64,000 nucleotides of DNA from NCBI GenBank assembly GCA_949775045.1, contig OX459097.1, forward strand, positions 11,330,764 through 11,394,763. The letters are read 5' to 3'. Origin of the DNA: Metridium senile (taxonomy: Eukaryota; Cnidaria; Anthozoa; Actiniaria; Metridiidae). Each line of letters starts with the position of its first letter. The first letter of the stretch is position 1. Below, in pieces: positions 42,131-54,496 of the stretch. The notes beneath the pieces are model-generated. The model was not told where the DNA came from. It searched no databases and saw nothing but the letters and a program-made list of their open reading frames with translations. The position numbers were made by a program, and so were the translations under genes.

Positions 42131-45100
42131 ATGGACGAAAAGCTGTATGAAGAAGAGCAACCATCTGAAGTTGAAAACACAACTGCTACCAAGGTATAAA
42201 AAAGGTTTTTATTCTCTATGAAATTAACTGTTATCGATTAGTGGAAGCATTTTCAAGATTATTAAGTATTATCTGTAAGTATTATTCGTTGTTTGAGCTC
42301 AGAACATTGTGTATGCGTGCCATAATCTTATTCGGCTTATAGTTACCAAATTGCATTTGACACCTCTCAAAACATGACTTCGACCTAAATGTCTTTCTTT
42401 TGTTTAAAATTTTACTATTCAGGAAAAGATATTGTGGCAGTAAAAGAGTCCGCTCATAAATTGATGTTTAAAATATGACATTTTTTCAAAGTTAGTGTTC
42501 TATAATAACTTATTCAACAATTTTATTTGTATTCCATATTACTTCAAAACTGCAAAACATGAAATTATTTTGTACTTTTTCCAAAAAGAAGGGCTTGTAA
42601 AAGTGTGTGAATTTTTCCTGTTATTACAAGGAAAGCTTTGTCTTGTTTAGGTAAATAACTAAGTTAAGGAAATGTCATAAGCAAGCGTCATAAGCAAACA
42701 TTTTGGTGATTTAGAGGTTTTCAAAACATGTCATTTTTATTGGCAAAAATTGACTTGCTGCTTTTATAGCTAAAACAGTTTGAAATAGTTCTTTCTTAGT
42801 GTATTAATCATTGTATTCACTTATTAGTTATGTTCTTTTAACTTTGTAAAACTCTTTAATATGTTCTGGATCAAATGCGTAATAAGTTTAAGACCCATCT
42901 TTACCTGATTACTGAATTTATTATTTGGACCATAATAATAATAATTAAATTATTAGTGCACTATTAACAGGGCATCTGAAAAAGTGCGGAAAAAAACCTT
43001 GGGAGAGTGCGGAAACTTTAGCAAATAGTGCGGAAAAGTGCGGAAATGCTAATTCATGACGAGCCGCACATATTTTCGATCCAATTATGTTTGAATGACG
43101 GTTTCTAGGATTATAAATTCTTGTGGTAACAAAGTTAATCCAGCTTCTTGATTATAGCTGTCAGCAATATGCAATTGAGCCAATTGCAATCTCATGTTAG
43201 CAATATGTGTAACGCAATCAAAAGCGCGGGTTATTCTAAATATATTTACTTCTCGTAAGTGTTTTGGCGCGGCTTCGGCTTCGGCTTAGCTCGTAAATGC
43301 TGATGACTTTCTATCGTGTTTTTTTCGGTCCGTCTTTGGATTGGTTTCATCTAGATTCATAAAGCAACAGGTATTTCATTCTAAACCATACTTAGGCGAG
43401 GTAAATGCTGTTGATGATTACGACATTGACCTCCATTGATGGCTAAACAGTTCATGCCTTTGGACTGCACAAGCAGCCCTCAGTATCACAAGTCTATATT
43501 GGTACAATATTAGGATTGTTAGTTGGTATTGTTAGACAAAGAGACTCTTTATTCCCATCTGGTTTTGCTGGTTTGCCTGATTATTTAAATAGATTTGTGT
43601 TGGAGAGTGATTTTGGCGCCAATTCAGGCAAATCTCCAGGAGACGTCAAATCTACACTAGAGCTCTCAAAACAACTAGAAATTCAATAAAAATAACAAGC
43701 AAAATCATTTGGTTCAAATTAAATGTTTTTTCTTATCCTTGGTATTTTGCCTTAGAATTTGTGACGCATCGCTTAGCAAGTGAAAAGTTAGTATTCATTT
43801 GTTGTTTGTTATAAATTAAGGTAGCTTTAATCTTAAACATTACCAATTTAATATTAATAATTTCTTTTTTTGTCTATGTGTTTTCGTATCCCAGGTGTTT
43901 ATACCTTAGGGTGTACCAACAAACTGCTTAGTAAGAGACAAGATAGCGTTTTTGGTATATATAAAGATATATTTTAATTTGATCAAACATTAGCACTTCT
44001 ATTAAAAATATATTTTTTGTCCTTGTGTGTTCTTATCTCGGGTGTTTTGCCTGATAAGAACGAGCAATCGGGTGTGTCGCCTTTGCTTAGCAAGTGACAA
44101 GATGATATTTTTTGTATGGAGGTAGATTTGATCAAATATTAGCACTTCTATTGAAAATATATTTTTTGTCCTTGTGTGTTCTTATCTCGGGTGTTTCGCC
44201 TGATAAGAACGAGCAATCGGGTGTGTCGCCTTTGCTTAGCAAGTGACAAGATAATATTTTTTGTATGGAGGTAGATTTGATCAAGCATTATCACTTTTCA
44301 TGAACAATAACTGAACAAACAAAATCATTTGGTTCAAATGTGTTTTCTTATCCTTGGTAATTTGCCTTATAATTTGTAACGCATTGCTTAGCAATTGAAT
44401 AGTTAGTATTAAGGATAGGATATATGTAATTTATGTCTTAAAGACAAAAAAGATAGACCATTACTATTTTGACCTACATTTATATGAAATATAGTTATTA
44501 ACACTAATATAAGTTAGCTGTATTTTCTCAAATATTTCGGTACATGGTGAAACTCGCGATTACTTCAAATGAATTAATTTGCTCACCGACAACACACTGG
44601 GTTTCAATGTTTCACTGGATTTCAATTCGAGACCTAACAAAGCCGTAAGTAATTTTTAACGATCGATCAAAAATAGCCTATATAATCTAATATTTCCCCA
44701 GTGTGCGGAAACAATTCAGTCCTTTATTTGAAGAGTACACAAATTTACTATATCAATGCCTAACTCTATATAAGTGCTTTCTTTTTTAACGTCGGAGAAG
44801 ATTTTACATTTAATAACAAGAAATATGACGAGTACAAAGCACGTTCACTGTAACAAGCCGTTCTATCTGATATCAGAGATACATGCAAGGTGATAATTGG
44901 ATCTGGTTGCGAACACAAAAGGAGTTATGTATTCCTGCTGTGATTTCGAACACCTTCAATGCAGCCGAAAGGATTTAACTAAGGCTTGCGGCTCGCCATG
45001 CATATTATTATTTATTATTAATATTATTTTGATGCAAAATGAAGAAATTTTCTGCGAAATTTGCGCTATATTTGCTGTATTTTTTATAGAGGCATGTGAT

Positions 45101-48100
45101 TGGGTGCTTTTTAGACCAATCAAAAGCGATTATCGTCAAACGGCGAAAGAAAATAATGTTTTACAGTCGATTTCCAACCCAAAATTCCGATGAAAAACTT
45201 GCTTATTTGAAGAATTATTGTGTATTCAAGGACATTGTCAACAGATTTGCAAGTTTTTCTGTATTTTTCTGGCAAAAAGTGCGGAAAATGTTGAAAAATG
45301 CGGAAAACGATAAATAGTGCGATTCGGTGCGATTTTCGGGAAATAGTGCGGAATCGCACCCTCGCACTTTTTCAGATGCCCTGACTATATAATCTCAGTT
45401 CTCTTACAATTATTATGGAAAAAAATGAAGTAACAAATAGGAAACATAAATGATTACAATAACAAATATATGGAAAATAATGATGATTAGAAAAGTAATA
45501 AAAAACCCCTAGGAATTAAAAAGTTATAGTTTTATTTTGAATGACTCTGTGGAAGGTGCGTTCTTAATTTCTACCGGTAGCTCATTCCACAAAGTAAGAG
45601 CACATATCGAGAATGCTCTACAACTGTAGTTCTTAGTTCTATACTTAGGTCTTATGAATCGCACATTCAGACATTTCAATATCTTTTATGATGTGAGTGG
45701 GTATTTACGCTCTTACCAAATCATTTAGCGTTTTGTTGTATTTGTATTCTCATAATATTGACTATGAATGAAAATAAACAAATCAAAATAAACAACACAA
45801 AGCATGCTGGTAAGTGACCATTGTTCTTCAAGCTAATTTAAAAAAAGACTAAATCTCATATTGTTTTCCAGGCATGGCTAAAAAATACTGATAAATCAAT
45901 AACCAGGCTTCAAAATGTCAAGAAGACCTATTATAGACTTGGTGGAGGTCCAAAGGAAAGAGAAGTGGACTGTAGATGTAATTATAGATGTAAACATCGC
46001 AGTAGCTTTGTCAATATGGAAGCTGATCCACCACAACTATCCCAGCAAAGCCAGGAAACAGCCAGGTACAGCTCTTACTTTTGGACAAATGTGTATATTT
46101 TTAAATGTGATTTTAAACAGTCTTGCAGTACATCAATACGATACTAGGTACCCTAACTCACTAAACTTACCTGAGGCAAAAACTTCAAAATTCCAATCTA
46201 AATGCAAAAGTGCTGCTAAATTCAATAATTTCCCACTTATTATTAAGACTAATTAAGGATCCACAAGTGTCATTTTAAGTGAATGTGCTTAATTAATACT
46301 TATATACCTCTCTCTTGGCTAAACATCTCTTTTTAGCTAAGTATGTTTATTGTTGTTGTGTTCTCAGGCGATGTACTCGTGGGGGTAAAATGAGCTCTAT
46401 ATTTGTTTCGATCCGTGTAGCAGAAAATGATTTCAGCAAGTCTTGTATTTTTTTGGGTTCAAAATTTGCTTGCCATTTACTTTTTTGGGTGTAAAATTTC
46501 AGGTTTGAGTATTATTTTGGGGTTGCAATATGAAGCTCTGTCTTGCACTCCCATCATTTTACCACCGAGTACATTGCCTGGAGTTGTGTTGTTTTGGTGG
46601 TGGGTATTTTAAAATTGCTTATTTTCAACAATGTTTAGTTATCAAGATGTGCCTATTTCTGATCTTGTGAAAGCCATTAACAAAAGCAAGGGCAAGCCTG
46701 TTATCCCTAAACAAAAAAGAAGACCTTATTCAGCAACTGTCAGTCATGTCAGTCATGTCAGCACTACAGGTCACTCCACAGAGGAGGTACTCCCTGCTAG
46801 TAAAGAAAAGAAAGCATTTATAGCTGGTATGTAGTGATTTATGCATGGCGATGATGATACTTTGAATTATGTTGGATTATTATTTTGATTAATTATGACG
46901 ATGATAGTAATTATTATGAATATTATTTTGGCTATGGTAATTTATGAAATGATATGGAAGTTGATGTGATAAAGATTATGTTTTTGATTATGTTGGACTA
47001 TGATTTTGATTAATTATAATGATGATATATAGTGGTTATTATTATTATTTTGGCTATGACAATTTATGACATGATATGGAAGTTGATGTGATAAAGATTA
47101 TGTTTTTGATTATGTTGGACTATGATTTTGATTAATTATGATGATGATATATAGTGGTTATTATTATTATTATTTTGGGTATGATAATTTATGACATTAT
47201 AATGTTGATGAAGATGAAGATGATATTTTTGATTATGTTAAAATATGAGATACATATATATATTATTATTATGATTTCGTTTATTTTAACTTTGACTTGT
47301 TTACAAGTGTATCTCTTAGTGAAACTGCGGAATGAATTCTAAGCAATTCCCTAGTAATTTTAAATAGACTGACATCTGATCATTTATGCTTGTAAAGTGC
47401 TTTAACAATTTCACAGTTCTGTCCTATTATCCATTTCTTTCCTATTATCCATTTCTTCTTCTTCTTCTTCTTCTTCTTCTTATATTATTATTTAATATTA
47501 TTATCATTATTATTATTGTTGTTTATTCAAACTTCAGACAAAGTTTTTACATGCTATAAACAAATATTGCGGGCATAGGTAGCAACTATCTGTATGTCTA
47601 AACTTACAAAGATGTACATGATCATATCAATAATTCTAATAGACTCGTAGTAAGTTTATGTATATAAATATTAAAACTCTGAAAAAACTAAATTAAAACT
47701 CTGAATATGAGTAAAAAACTAAAATAAAACTCTGAATATGAAACGATAGCTGCTATTAATAGTATGCAAACAAAGAAATGTACAATGTTACACAACACAA
47801 ATAAGAGGGTCCCCTATACCTTTTGCGTGAATCTTGATCGGCCTATTTATTTTTGCGTGAAACGTGATCGGAGAGTCAAACTTTAAGCGTCCACGTGAAT
47901 CCATCTTTTCTTTTATGCGTGATTCGTGAACGGGAACAATAACAATAACAATTTTAACGTGATTCGTGAAACGTGATTACGTCGATTTTTGCGTGAATGT
48001 GAAAAAGATTTCAGTATTTTGCGTAATTTGTGAAATGACCAATTTATTTTACGTGAATGCATTTTGCGAGGTGGTAAAGGGGACCCTCAAATAATAACTG

Positions 48101-50456
48101 TCAATCTTTGCTTCAAAAATCTTTGCGTTAAACTTTATTTTAAATATTCCATAGGTAATATATTGAAATGTGTAACACCCTAAAAAATTGTCGACGTTTC
48201 TACAATCTCGGCAAAAACAAAGTGAGACAACTGCTTTGAAAATGGGACATTTGTCTTATACCGTAATGCGCGTGCTTTAATTTGGGCTTAAATTTGTTGT
48301 TAAAGCCACTCCCCCCCCCCCCCCCCCCACTACACAATGTTGGCCTTGCAGTCATCAAGGAAACACATTAACTGAAAACCAATATTGCGTGGAAGGGGAG
48401 GGGAGGATTATAGCGAAAATGTAAAGGTAAAGGTCAAAATAGAGAAAACTGTAAAAGTGTCTCACTAGTTTTTGCCAAGATTGTAGCTGTAGCCCTTCGT
48501 CGGAGTTTCCATTTATTTTAAATAAACTTGATTTGATCATTCACAGTGAAAGGTCAGAACCTGAATCCCAAAACTCGTCCAAAAAGTGCTTCGTATACTC
48601 TACAAAGTCAGCAATCACATCAAGGTTTGTAGTCTGTTCCTATACTGTTTATTTACTTTTCTCAAACTTGCTTCTTTTAAATCAAAAGGGCTGAACCATT
48701 TAAACGATATTATAGTCAAACATGGTATGTAACATTTACAGCATTTAGACCATTCACTATTAGCACTTTATAAGCAAATCTTGTGTTATGTTATCATGTT
48801 ATGTTATACTGATGAAGATTCATCTAAACGGGTGATTGATGAAAGAGAACTTAAAACTTTAGAATGCCGTGTTGTGTAAGAAAGTTTTTATTGAGCTTTC
48901 GATTCGAACTCAGAGGTTTATGTTATGTTATGTTGTGTTTTGTTATAGTTTTTTTTTTTAATTTTGTTTAGTTTTGTTATAGTTATGGTATGTTACAGCG
49001 CGACGCACCTTACCATGGCCACCTAATTAAAGTTTTGTACAAGTTAACCAATCAGAATGCGAGAATTTGACCTTAATATAAAAAACACGCCGAGTGTCAA
49101 ATGTTCAAAGCGAAGACAAGAGTGAAGTTTATAAGTGTTTGAAAAACCTCTCAGGATGTTTAAATTTGAAAAGGTGTAGCAAATAATTTGAAAAGGGAAA
49201 CATTTGAACGCTAAGCTAACTTGTACAAAACTTTAATTGGGTGGCCACAGTAAGGTGCGTCGCGCTGTAATGTATGTTATGTTAATATGTTAATGTATGT
49301 TATGTTATGTTATGTTATGTTATGTTATGTTATGTTATGTTATGTTATGTTTTCAACAACCCAGACTGCAAGTCATCTTTAGAGTAGAAAGAAAGTATAC
49401 TCCCAAATACAATCTATTAACTAGATAATAAAATGTGTCAATTTTAGCATATATGTGGCATTTGGATCCGGATCACCTTGAACAAGAGGAACAAGCAAAG
49501 ATGGAAGGGTTACGAAAATACTCCGCTTACGGACAAAACGAAGAGAGCACGATCGAAACCGACTTACCGAAGCCACCACGAGCATCTCCCGAACCATCCG
49601 AGCACACAACGGAGTCTAAACGACACGATATATCACCCGAGGAGTCCTCTGATGATTTTATTTCAGACGACGATGATGATTTTGATTTAGAGCTACGACC
49701 ATTATCAGAGCATGGAATGAATTTGGCATCACCTTCAACATCGTCTAAACCCCTGATATTCCAGATCCCAACGGCTGATTTTATTGACGATGACCCTGAT
49801 GAGACGTACAAGCCACATGCAAGTGACCGCGCCCTCTCTGCTGACTACGTCGAAAAAAGCGAAGTGTTTTTAGATGAGTTGGCTAAAAAGCAGACACAAG
49901 AAGCGCAAGAACTCACGGAAATGTTTAGCAAAATGAACAAGAACCAGGAGAAAGTTGACAATATTGATCTAAGGAGTGTAATGAGCAGCCCCTCTTCGGC
50001 TCGCAATGTGAACACACCCAATACCCAAGTAGATTCCTACGATGTCAATGTGTTGAATATAACACTAGATAGGCCTAGTTCTAGAGAAGACTCAACGGAA
50101 CCAGTGTGGGTGGAGGAGCCTTATATCTCTAGAATCAGACCAAACCAGGAGTTGTCTCATGTACCAATGGGTCGTTTTTACAGTACAAAATTACGGGCCC
50201 AGTCAGCCAAAACAAGACGAAGTCAAGATGAAGGGGCTTTTGTTTTAAGAGGGAAAACGTTTGAGTTGATGGATGCTAAAGACTTGGCTGTGACCAGGAG
50301 GTTGAGTGATAAAGATATGGAGCCCAAGAAAGATGAGGTAAAACATCCATAAAAATAGTCCTTCCTTACTTTCTTCTCTCCCTTCTTCTTTCATTCATTT
50401 GAATCATTCCTTCTTCCCTTCGTTCCCTCTTTCCTTCCTTCCTCGTTCGTTCGTTC

Positions 50457-50547
<91 letters not shown>

Positions 50548-52228
50548 CCTTGCTTGCTTGCTTGCTTGCTTCCTTGCTTCCTTGCTTCCTTGCTTTCTTG
50601 CTTCCTTCTTTCTTTTCTTATTTCCCCCCCTATTATAACACATCGGTATATCTTGAAATGTGAACAATTTTACAAAGATATCTGCATCATGACTTGATAT
50701 CCTCGTCTTCCTTTGTTTCAGGTGCTAGGAAAGCCTCCTCGACCCAAAAGCAGCTCATTAAAAAAGAAAAAGAGAGCAAACTCAGCTACCACATCTAATT
50801 CAAGACAACGAACGTCCCTTGGTCATGCGGAACACGACGAATTACCTCCCCACCCTCCCTTCCCAAGGAAATCATCGATGAGGAAGTCTCTTTCACAAGA
50901 TGATGTACGTTGTCTTTCACCAGAAGTTCTTGCCAGCGTCAAAAAGACTGTTTCATTCAGCGATGAAGTGCTTGATAAACCAACACGACTCTTGAAGACA
51001 AGCGGCAAAGAACTCGATAAAGAAACAATAATATCTGGATCTCATAGTAATAAACCCGAGTTAAAACTCCAGGCGAAAAGACAAGCAAGCCAATCAAACA
51101 GTTGTAAACCGGAAGTCGGACAAGCGGAAGTTGTTTCACCGGAAGTAAACAAACCGGAAGCAAAAGAGTTCCGCAATCCTTTAGACGTTTCTGGGGAAAC
51201 CATATTTTCGAGGGACCGAAATCTCGAGAAAAAGTCAGCTGGGTTCGTTATTGAGAACGGACAAGAAGCAAAGGAACAGTATGAAAAGGTCCAGCAGAGT
51301 CCCTGTGATAAAGTCCCCATGAATGATAAGCCAATGAGCTCTGTGAATGTGATTGCTAAAATAAAAGAGGCTACTCGATGTTCGTGTCACGTGGATGAAT
51401 GTCACTGTAGAGATATTACTAGACCCACTATGTCTGTGTTATCTCAGGCGAGAACTGCTAACCAAGAACAAACCACATCACCTACTAAACACAAACTATT
51501 GGTAAGTACTAACGGACGTCATCATTACCATCATTTTAATCGTTCCCATCATTATCAATATCGTCATCATCTTAATCATCAGCATCATCTTAATCATCGT
51601 TATTATCATTACCATCATCATCATGGTTATCATCATTGTCAATGTCGTCATCATCTTACAGTGCGACTACTCGAACCAAGGCCACCCAAACAAATTTTTC
51701 ACAAATTATTCAATCCCTATACAAGATAATTATGTGTTTTTTTGTTGACACTTTGATATTGTATTTCGATAGTAACATTTTCTGAATCATAAATTTCCCG
51801 TCATTCTATTGTTTAGATACTTGGACGTGATTGGATGATTTGTGAAAAATTTGTTTGGGTGGCCTTGGTTCGAGTAGTCGCACTGTAATCATCAGCATCA
51901 TCTCAGTATTTGGCATTCTCATGAGCATCATCATCGTTATTATCATACCATAATCATCATGGTCATCATTATTGTCACCGTCATCATTACCATCATCATC
52001 ACCATCGTTATCTTGATTGTCCTCTTTTCTGGTCGTTACAACAACTTTATGTTATCGTCATTATTATTATTATTATTATTGTTAATGTTTTTTTTTTAAC
52101 AGAAACACCGCCCCTCTCGTCCAACGTCTGCACCAATCAAAAGAGACTTGATCCAATCAACCACTAATACTACACCTACAAGATCACGACTAAGCTCAGC
52201 TACACAGGTACTTGAACCTACAATATAG
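42131..52228 (+). CDS. Unrecognised acidic, Ser-rich protein with recurring RPxSA-like motifs, at least 7 exons
   Basis: Exons: 42131-42193, 45872-46065, 46639-46826, 48547-48624, 49448-50337, 50722-51501, 52103-52207; every border is AG/GT, and phases join over 766 codons. After exon 7 a GT follows CAG, so the gene may continue past the window; read straight on, it would stop at TAG 52226-52228. Short motifs of one type recur: RRPYSAT, TRPKSAS, LRAQSAK, KRANSAT and SRPTSAP. Exon 5 has an acidic run (DDDDDFDLE). Exon 6 has Cys/His-rich CSCHVDECHC. No enzyme domain, membrane segment or signal peptide was seen. It looks like a disordered scaffold or cytoskeleton-associated protein, but I do not recognise the family. 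Intron 1 contains a 2.4-kb hAT-like element; the introns after exons 4 and 6 contain hairpin MITEs. Confidence 0.7.
42968..45383. mobile_element. hAT-like non-autonomous element, 2.4 kb
   Basis: Ends CAGGGCATCTGAAAAAGTGC and GCACTTTTTCAGATGCCCTG. Margins ACTATTAA and ACTATATA look like a decayed 8-bp duplication. Subterminal GTGCGGAAA units repeat at both ends (about 42975-43045 and 45275-45350). I found no hAT transposase or dimerisation domain in any frame. Confidence 0.7.
43730..44410. repeat. Internal ~149-bp repeats within the hAT-like element
   Basis: 43981-44130 and 44131-44290 are near-identical (TTTTTTGTCCTTGTGTGTTC, TTATCTCGGGTGTTT, GATAAGAACGAGCAATCGGG, CTTTGCTTAGCAAGTGACAA). Weaker copies lie at about 43735-43810 and 44335-44405. 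Confidence 0.75.
45524..45667 (-). pseudogene. C-terminal fragment of a non-LTR retrotransposon reverse transcriptase
   Basis: The - strand reads RFIRPKYRTKNYSCRAFS, then ALTLWNELPVEIKNAP, STESFKIKL and a stop. The LWN-x-LP-x-E/I-x-n followed by ESFK-x-x-L is the usual tail of LINE-type (CR1/Jockey/L2-like) ORF2 proteins. The remaining ORF2 is missing, so this is a 5'-truncated insertion. It lies in intron 1 of the + strand gene. Confidence 0.8.
46855..47250. repeat. ~125-bp tandem repeat, three units
   Basis: Units share TTTTTGATTATGTTGGACTA, TGATTTTGATTAATTAT, GGTTATTATTATTAT and ATATGGAAGTTGATGTGATA. Located in the intron after exon 3 of the RPxSA-motif gene. Confidence 0.75.
47456..47480. 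repeat. (CTT)n microsatellite
   Basis: About eight CTT units. Confidence 0.8.
47805..48088. mobile_element. MITE with GAGGGTCCCC ends and GCGTGAA motif array
   Basis: GAGGGTCCCCTATACC at left, GGTAAAGGGGACCCTC at right, and AAATAA duplicated on both sides. The interior contains at least eight degenerate copies of a GCGTGAAWCGTGATC-like motif. Class unknown. Confidence 0.65.
48140..48535. repeat. Dispersed GGTGTTAC/GAAGGGCTA family member, split
   Basis: GGTAATATATTGAAATGTGT and AACACCCTAAAAAATTGTCG at left; TAGCCCTTCGTCGGAGTTTC at right. Between them lie GACGTTTCTACAATCTCGGC and its inverse GTTTTTGCCAAGATTGTAGC. Confidence 0.5.
48993..49270. mobile_element. Hairpin MITE, TTACAGCGCGACGCACC ends
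   Basis: TTACAGCGCGACGCACCTTA at left; TAAGGTGCGTCGCGCTGTAA at right; the arms continue through GGCCACCTAATTAAAGTTTT. Contains AACCAATCAGAATGCGAG. In the intron before exon 5 of the RPxSA-motif gene. Confidence 0.75.
49271..49350. repeat. (ATGTT)n microsatellite
   Basis: Pentamers of TATGT immediately after the hairpin element. Confidence 0.85.
50380..50630. repeat. (TTGC)n microsatellite and flanking pyrimidine-rich tract
   Basis: About 22 perfect TTGC units (50459-50546), then TTGC/TTCC mixtures. The LACL-type open frames on the + strand and the KQAS frame on the - strand arise from the tetranucleotide and are not genes. It is the intron between exons 5 and 6. Confidence 0.9.
51525..52080. 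repeat. CAT/ATC-rich simple sequence around the hairpin MITE
   Basis: Imperfect CATCAT, CATCATTACC and TTATTATTATT runs on both sides of the element. Confidence 0.7.
51656..51888. mobile_element. Hairpin MITE, TTACAGTGCGACTACTCG ends
   Basis: TTACAGTGCGACTACTCGAA at left, TTCGAGTAGTCGCACTGTAA at right; arms of at least 55 bp through GGCCACCCAAACAAATTTTT. It sits among CATCAT repeats in the intron after exon 6. The open frame of exon 6 runs into it, but splicing at GTAAGT (51502) removes it. Confidence 0.75.
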
Positions 52229-53869
52229 CTATATTACTCAGTCTCGGTTACTATTTACACAAATATTCACGATTGAATGTTAATTAGAAAAACATATCTA
52301 AAAAAATTGGTGTGTATAAGTAAATTGTAATATTTTTTCATGTTTTTACCCATTAACCCTTTTTTATCAGTATTTATTTTTCCAAAGTTTAATTAATAGT
52401 ATGTACTTCTTATTTGCAAAAACGATTAAATCAAATTTGCAATTCCGATATTTGGATAGTAAAATTATCCGTGTAAACCCGCGATTTGTTGCCGTGATAC
52501 ACAAAGGAAGGCCTATATAATTATTCTGTTTAGTGATTGTATATTTGAGCGTGTTTTGGCTTCGTGATTACCGTGATATAATGTTTATTTTTATTAATAT
52601 TTCTTTATTTTAAATTTTTTGAAATTATGATTCTCACTTCTTTTAAGTAAAAAAAAACAACATACAAATTCTCATATTTTTCAACTGTCATTATTATTAC
52701 TATATTTGAGTTAAAAACATGCATTATTTTCCAAGGTTATATTTTGAGTCTAAAGATTAGCGTCTATATATCGGTTGTTATAATATAGTTTGATTATTAC
52801 GCGCGCTCTGATTGGTCCAAAACCGTGGTTTATTACACCGATAAACCACGGTTTTGAGAGTTTCGAAGGAACAGCGAAAAAGTTGTTGTTTGCTCCCTGT
52901 TCACTTTTGAAAAATGGCGTTCAAAATGTCGAGTAGATATTTTCTTTTTGTTAAAAAGCTGATATAAACAAATTAAAAACAACAAAAACACTCAATGCAT
53001 CACATAAACAGAACATGTAGTTCTAAAAGTCACTTTTATTGTTGAATAAGAGCGAAAAAAGATCAAAAAAGTTTATATTTGACAGTTTTGTTTTTGAATT
53101 AAAAAGAAAGAGTACATTTAATACGCTACGCTGGAGGCATAAAATACTCGTAGACGTTACAAAACAGCAAGAAAAATGTACAAGAAAGCAGCCTAATTAG
53201 GTTATTGATGTCAAAGGATAAAGTAAGATATCTGTTCAGTGAAGAAAGTGAAGTTAAATTTCACAATGCAAACCAAGCGAATGACACGGCATCCAACGGA
53301 CAAAGTTTAGCACACAAATTATCCACTTGAATAAATAAGCTTGCAAAAACAGATGCTTTACGATATAACTATAGTCAATATCTTAAGTATTCATCAATGC
53401 ATTTATTTAATAACTGACCAACGACGAATACATCTTTTTTTGTTCAAAGCAGAATTACCTGACTATCATGGCGATTTCTGTTCGTCCGAATTTAGCGGTG
53501 AATCTAACTTGATTGAAAAATGTCCAAGCAATCCTCAACTCAAACCAGCCACATAATGTCGATGTCAGTAGTGAGTAAATATCATCTGCTTGAGGTTAAA
53601 CGATGTTAGTCAATAAATCCTTCATTATTACGACCAAAATCATCGGGGATTTCCCAACAAGAACCGGCCAACAAACATGTTATTGACAACAAACTCGATC
53701 GTTTCATTAGCTTGCAAGCTACATTGATCCATAGAGCTTTGATTTGAGGCATTCTCCACTTGTATCTACCATATTCTCCCAAAAGTTTTAAAAAGAATGT
53801 AATATTTTCATGAAAACATAACCTGCAGAACATAATTTTGTAGCTTTGAAAGTTGTGAAAGATTTGTAC
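52229..53869. other. AT-rich region without a recognised gene
   Basis: 52822-52856 is a small hairpin (AACCGTGGTTTATTACACCG and inverse) preceded by ACGCGCGCTCTGATTGGTCC. The same motif forms the ends of the foldback at 54010-54196. 52680-52760 and 55310-55380 share TTATTATTATTA, GAGTTAAAAAC, CATTATTTTCCAAGGTTATA. Continuation exons of the upstream + strand gene could be hidden here, but I could not identify any. Confidence 0.4.
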
Positions 53870-54009
53870 ATTTGTGCTTATAACAAGCAATTTGATTGGA
53901 TGGTTGAGAATTCTCAGGAGAATTGATTTGTTCATCAGCAAAATGAAAAAAAATAAATTCTTTAAATTCGTTTTTATTTCGTTTTTAAAACACTTTCTAT
54001 ATTATAAAA

Positions 54010-54196
54010 GCAATAAACGAGCAATTTCCGTGGTTTATCGGTGTAATAAACCACTTGGGATGTTGGGAGAACACTCAAAAAGGCCAAAAATCTCTCGCCC
54101 GGAGGCTCGAGATTTTCTTAGGCCTTTTTTCGTGTTCTCCCAACATCCCGCGTGGTTTATTACACCGATAAACCACGGAAATCGCTCGTTTATTGC
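54010..54196. mobile_element. Foldback MITE, GCAATAAACGAGC ends
   Basis: GCAATAAACGAGCAATTTCC at left, GGAAATCGCTCGTTTATTGC at right; arms contain CCGTGGTTTATCGGTGTAAT and TGTTGGGAGAACAC. The right half recurs at 41570-41672. Confidence 0.7.
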
Positions 54197-54496
54197 TTCA
54201 ATATACTCTAAGGGTATACAATGCCGACGTTGGTAAGCTTTGCGCTGAGATCTTATATAGTCTAACGAAGTTCTCAAGCAAGTTAGAGAAAAATTCAACG
54301 TCGGATATAAGAATAACCCCAAACTTACTCGATACCATTAGTTTGTTGCACAATATTGAAAATTGCGTTGTAACTCCACGTAACATACCAAGCAAATACG
54401 AGGCACAATAGTCTTTCTTCAATATGCGCGTGATAAGGGATATCAAAAGTTTGCCGATTTGTCATTTTCGAGAGATAATTTATACAATGATTTAGT

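Noticed and set aside
50399..50697. LACL-rich membrane-like protein
   Set aside because: Open frames from the (TTGC)n microsatellite in an intron.
51502..51729. Extension of the RPxSA-motif exon into an HHYH-rich tail
   Set aside because: A GTAAGT donor lies at 51502, the extension is CAT simple repeat plus a hairpin MITE, and the next exon joins in phase from 52103.
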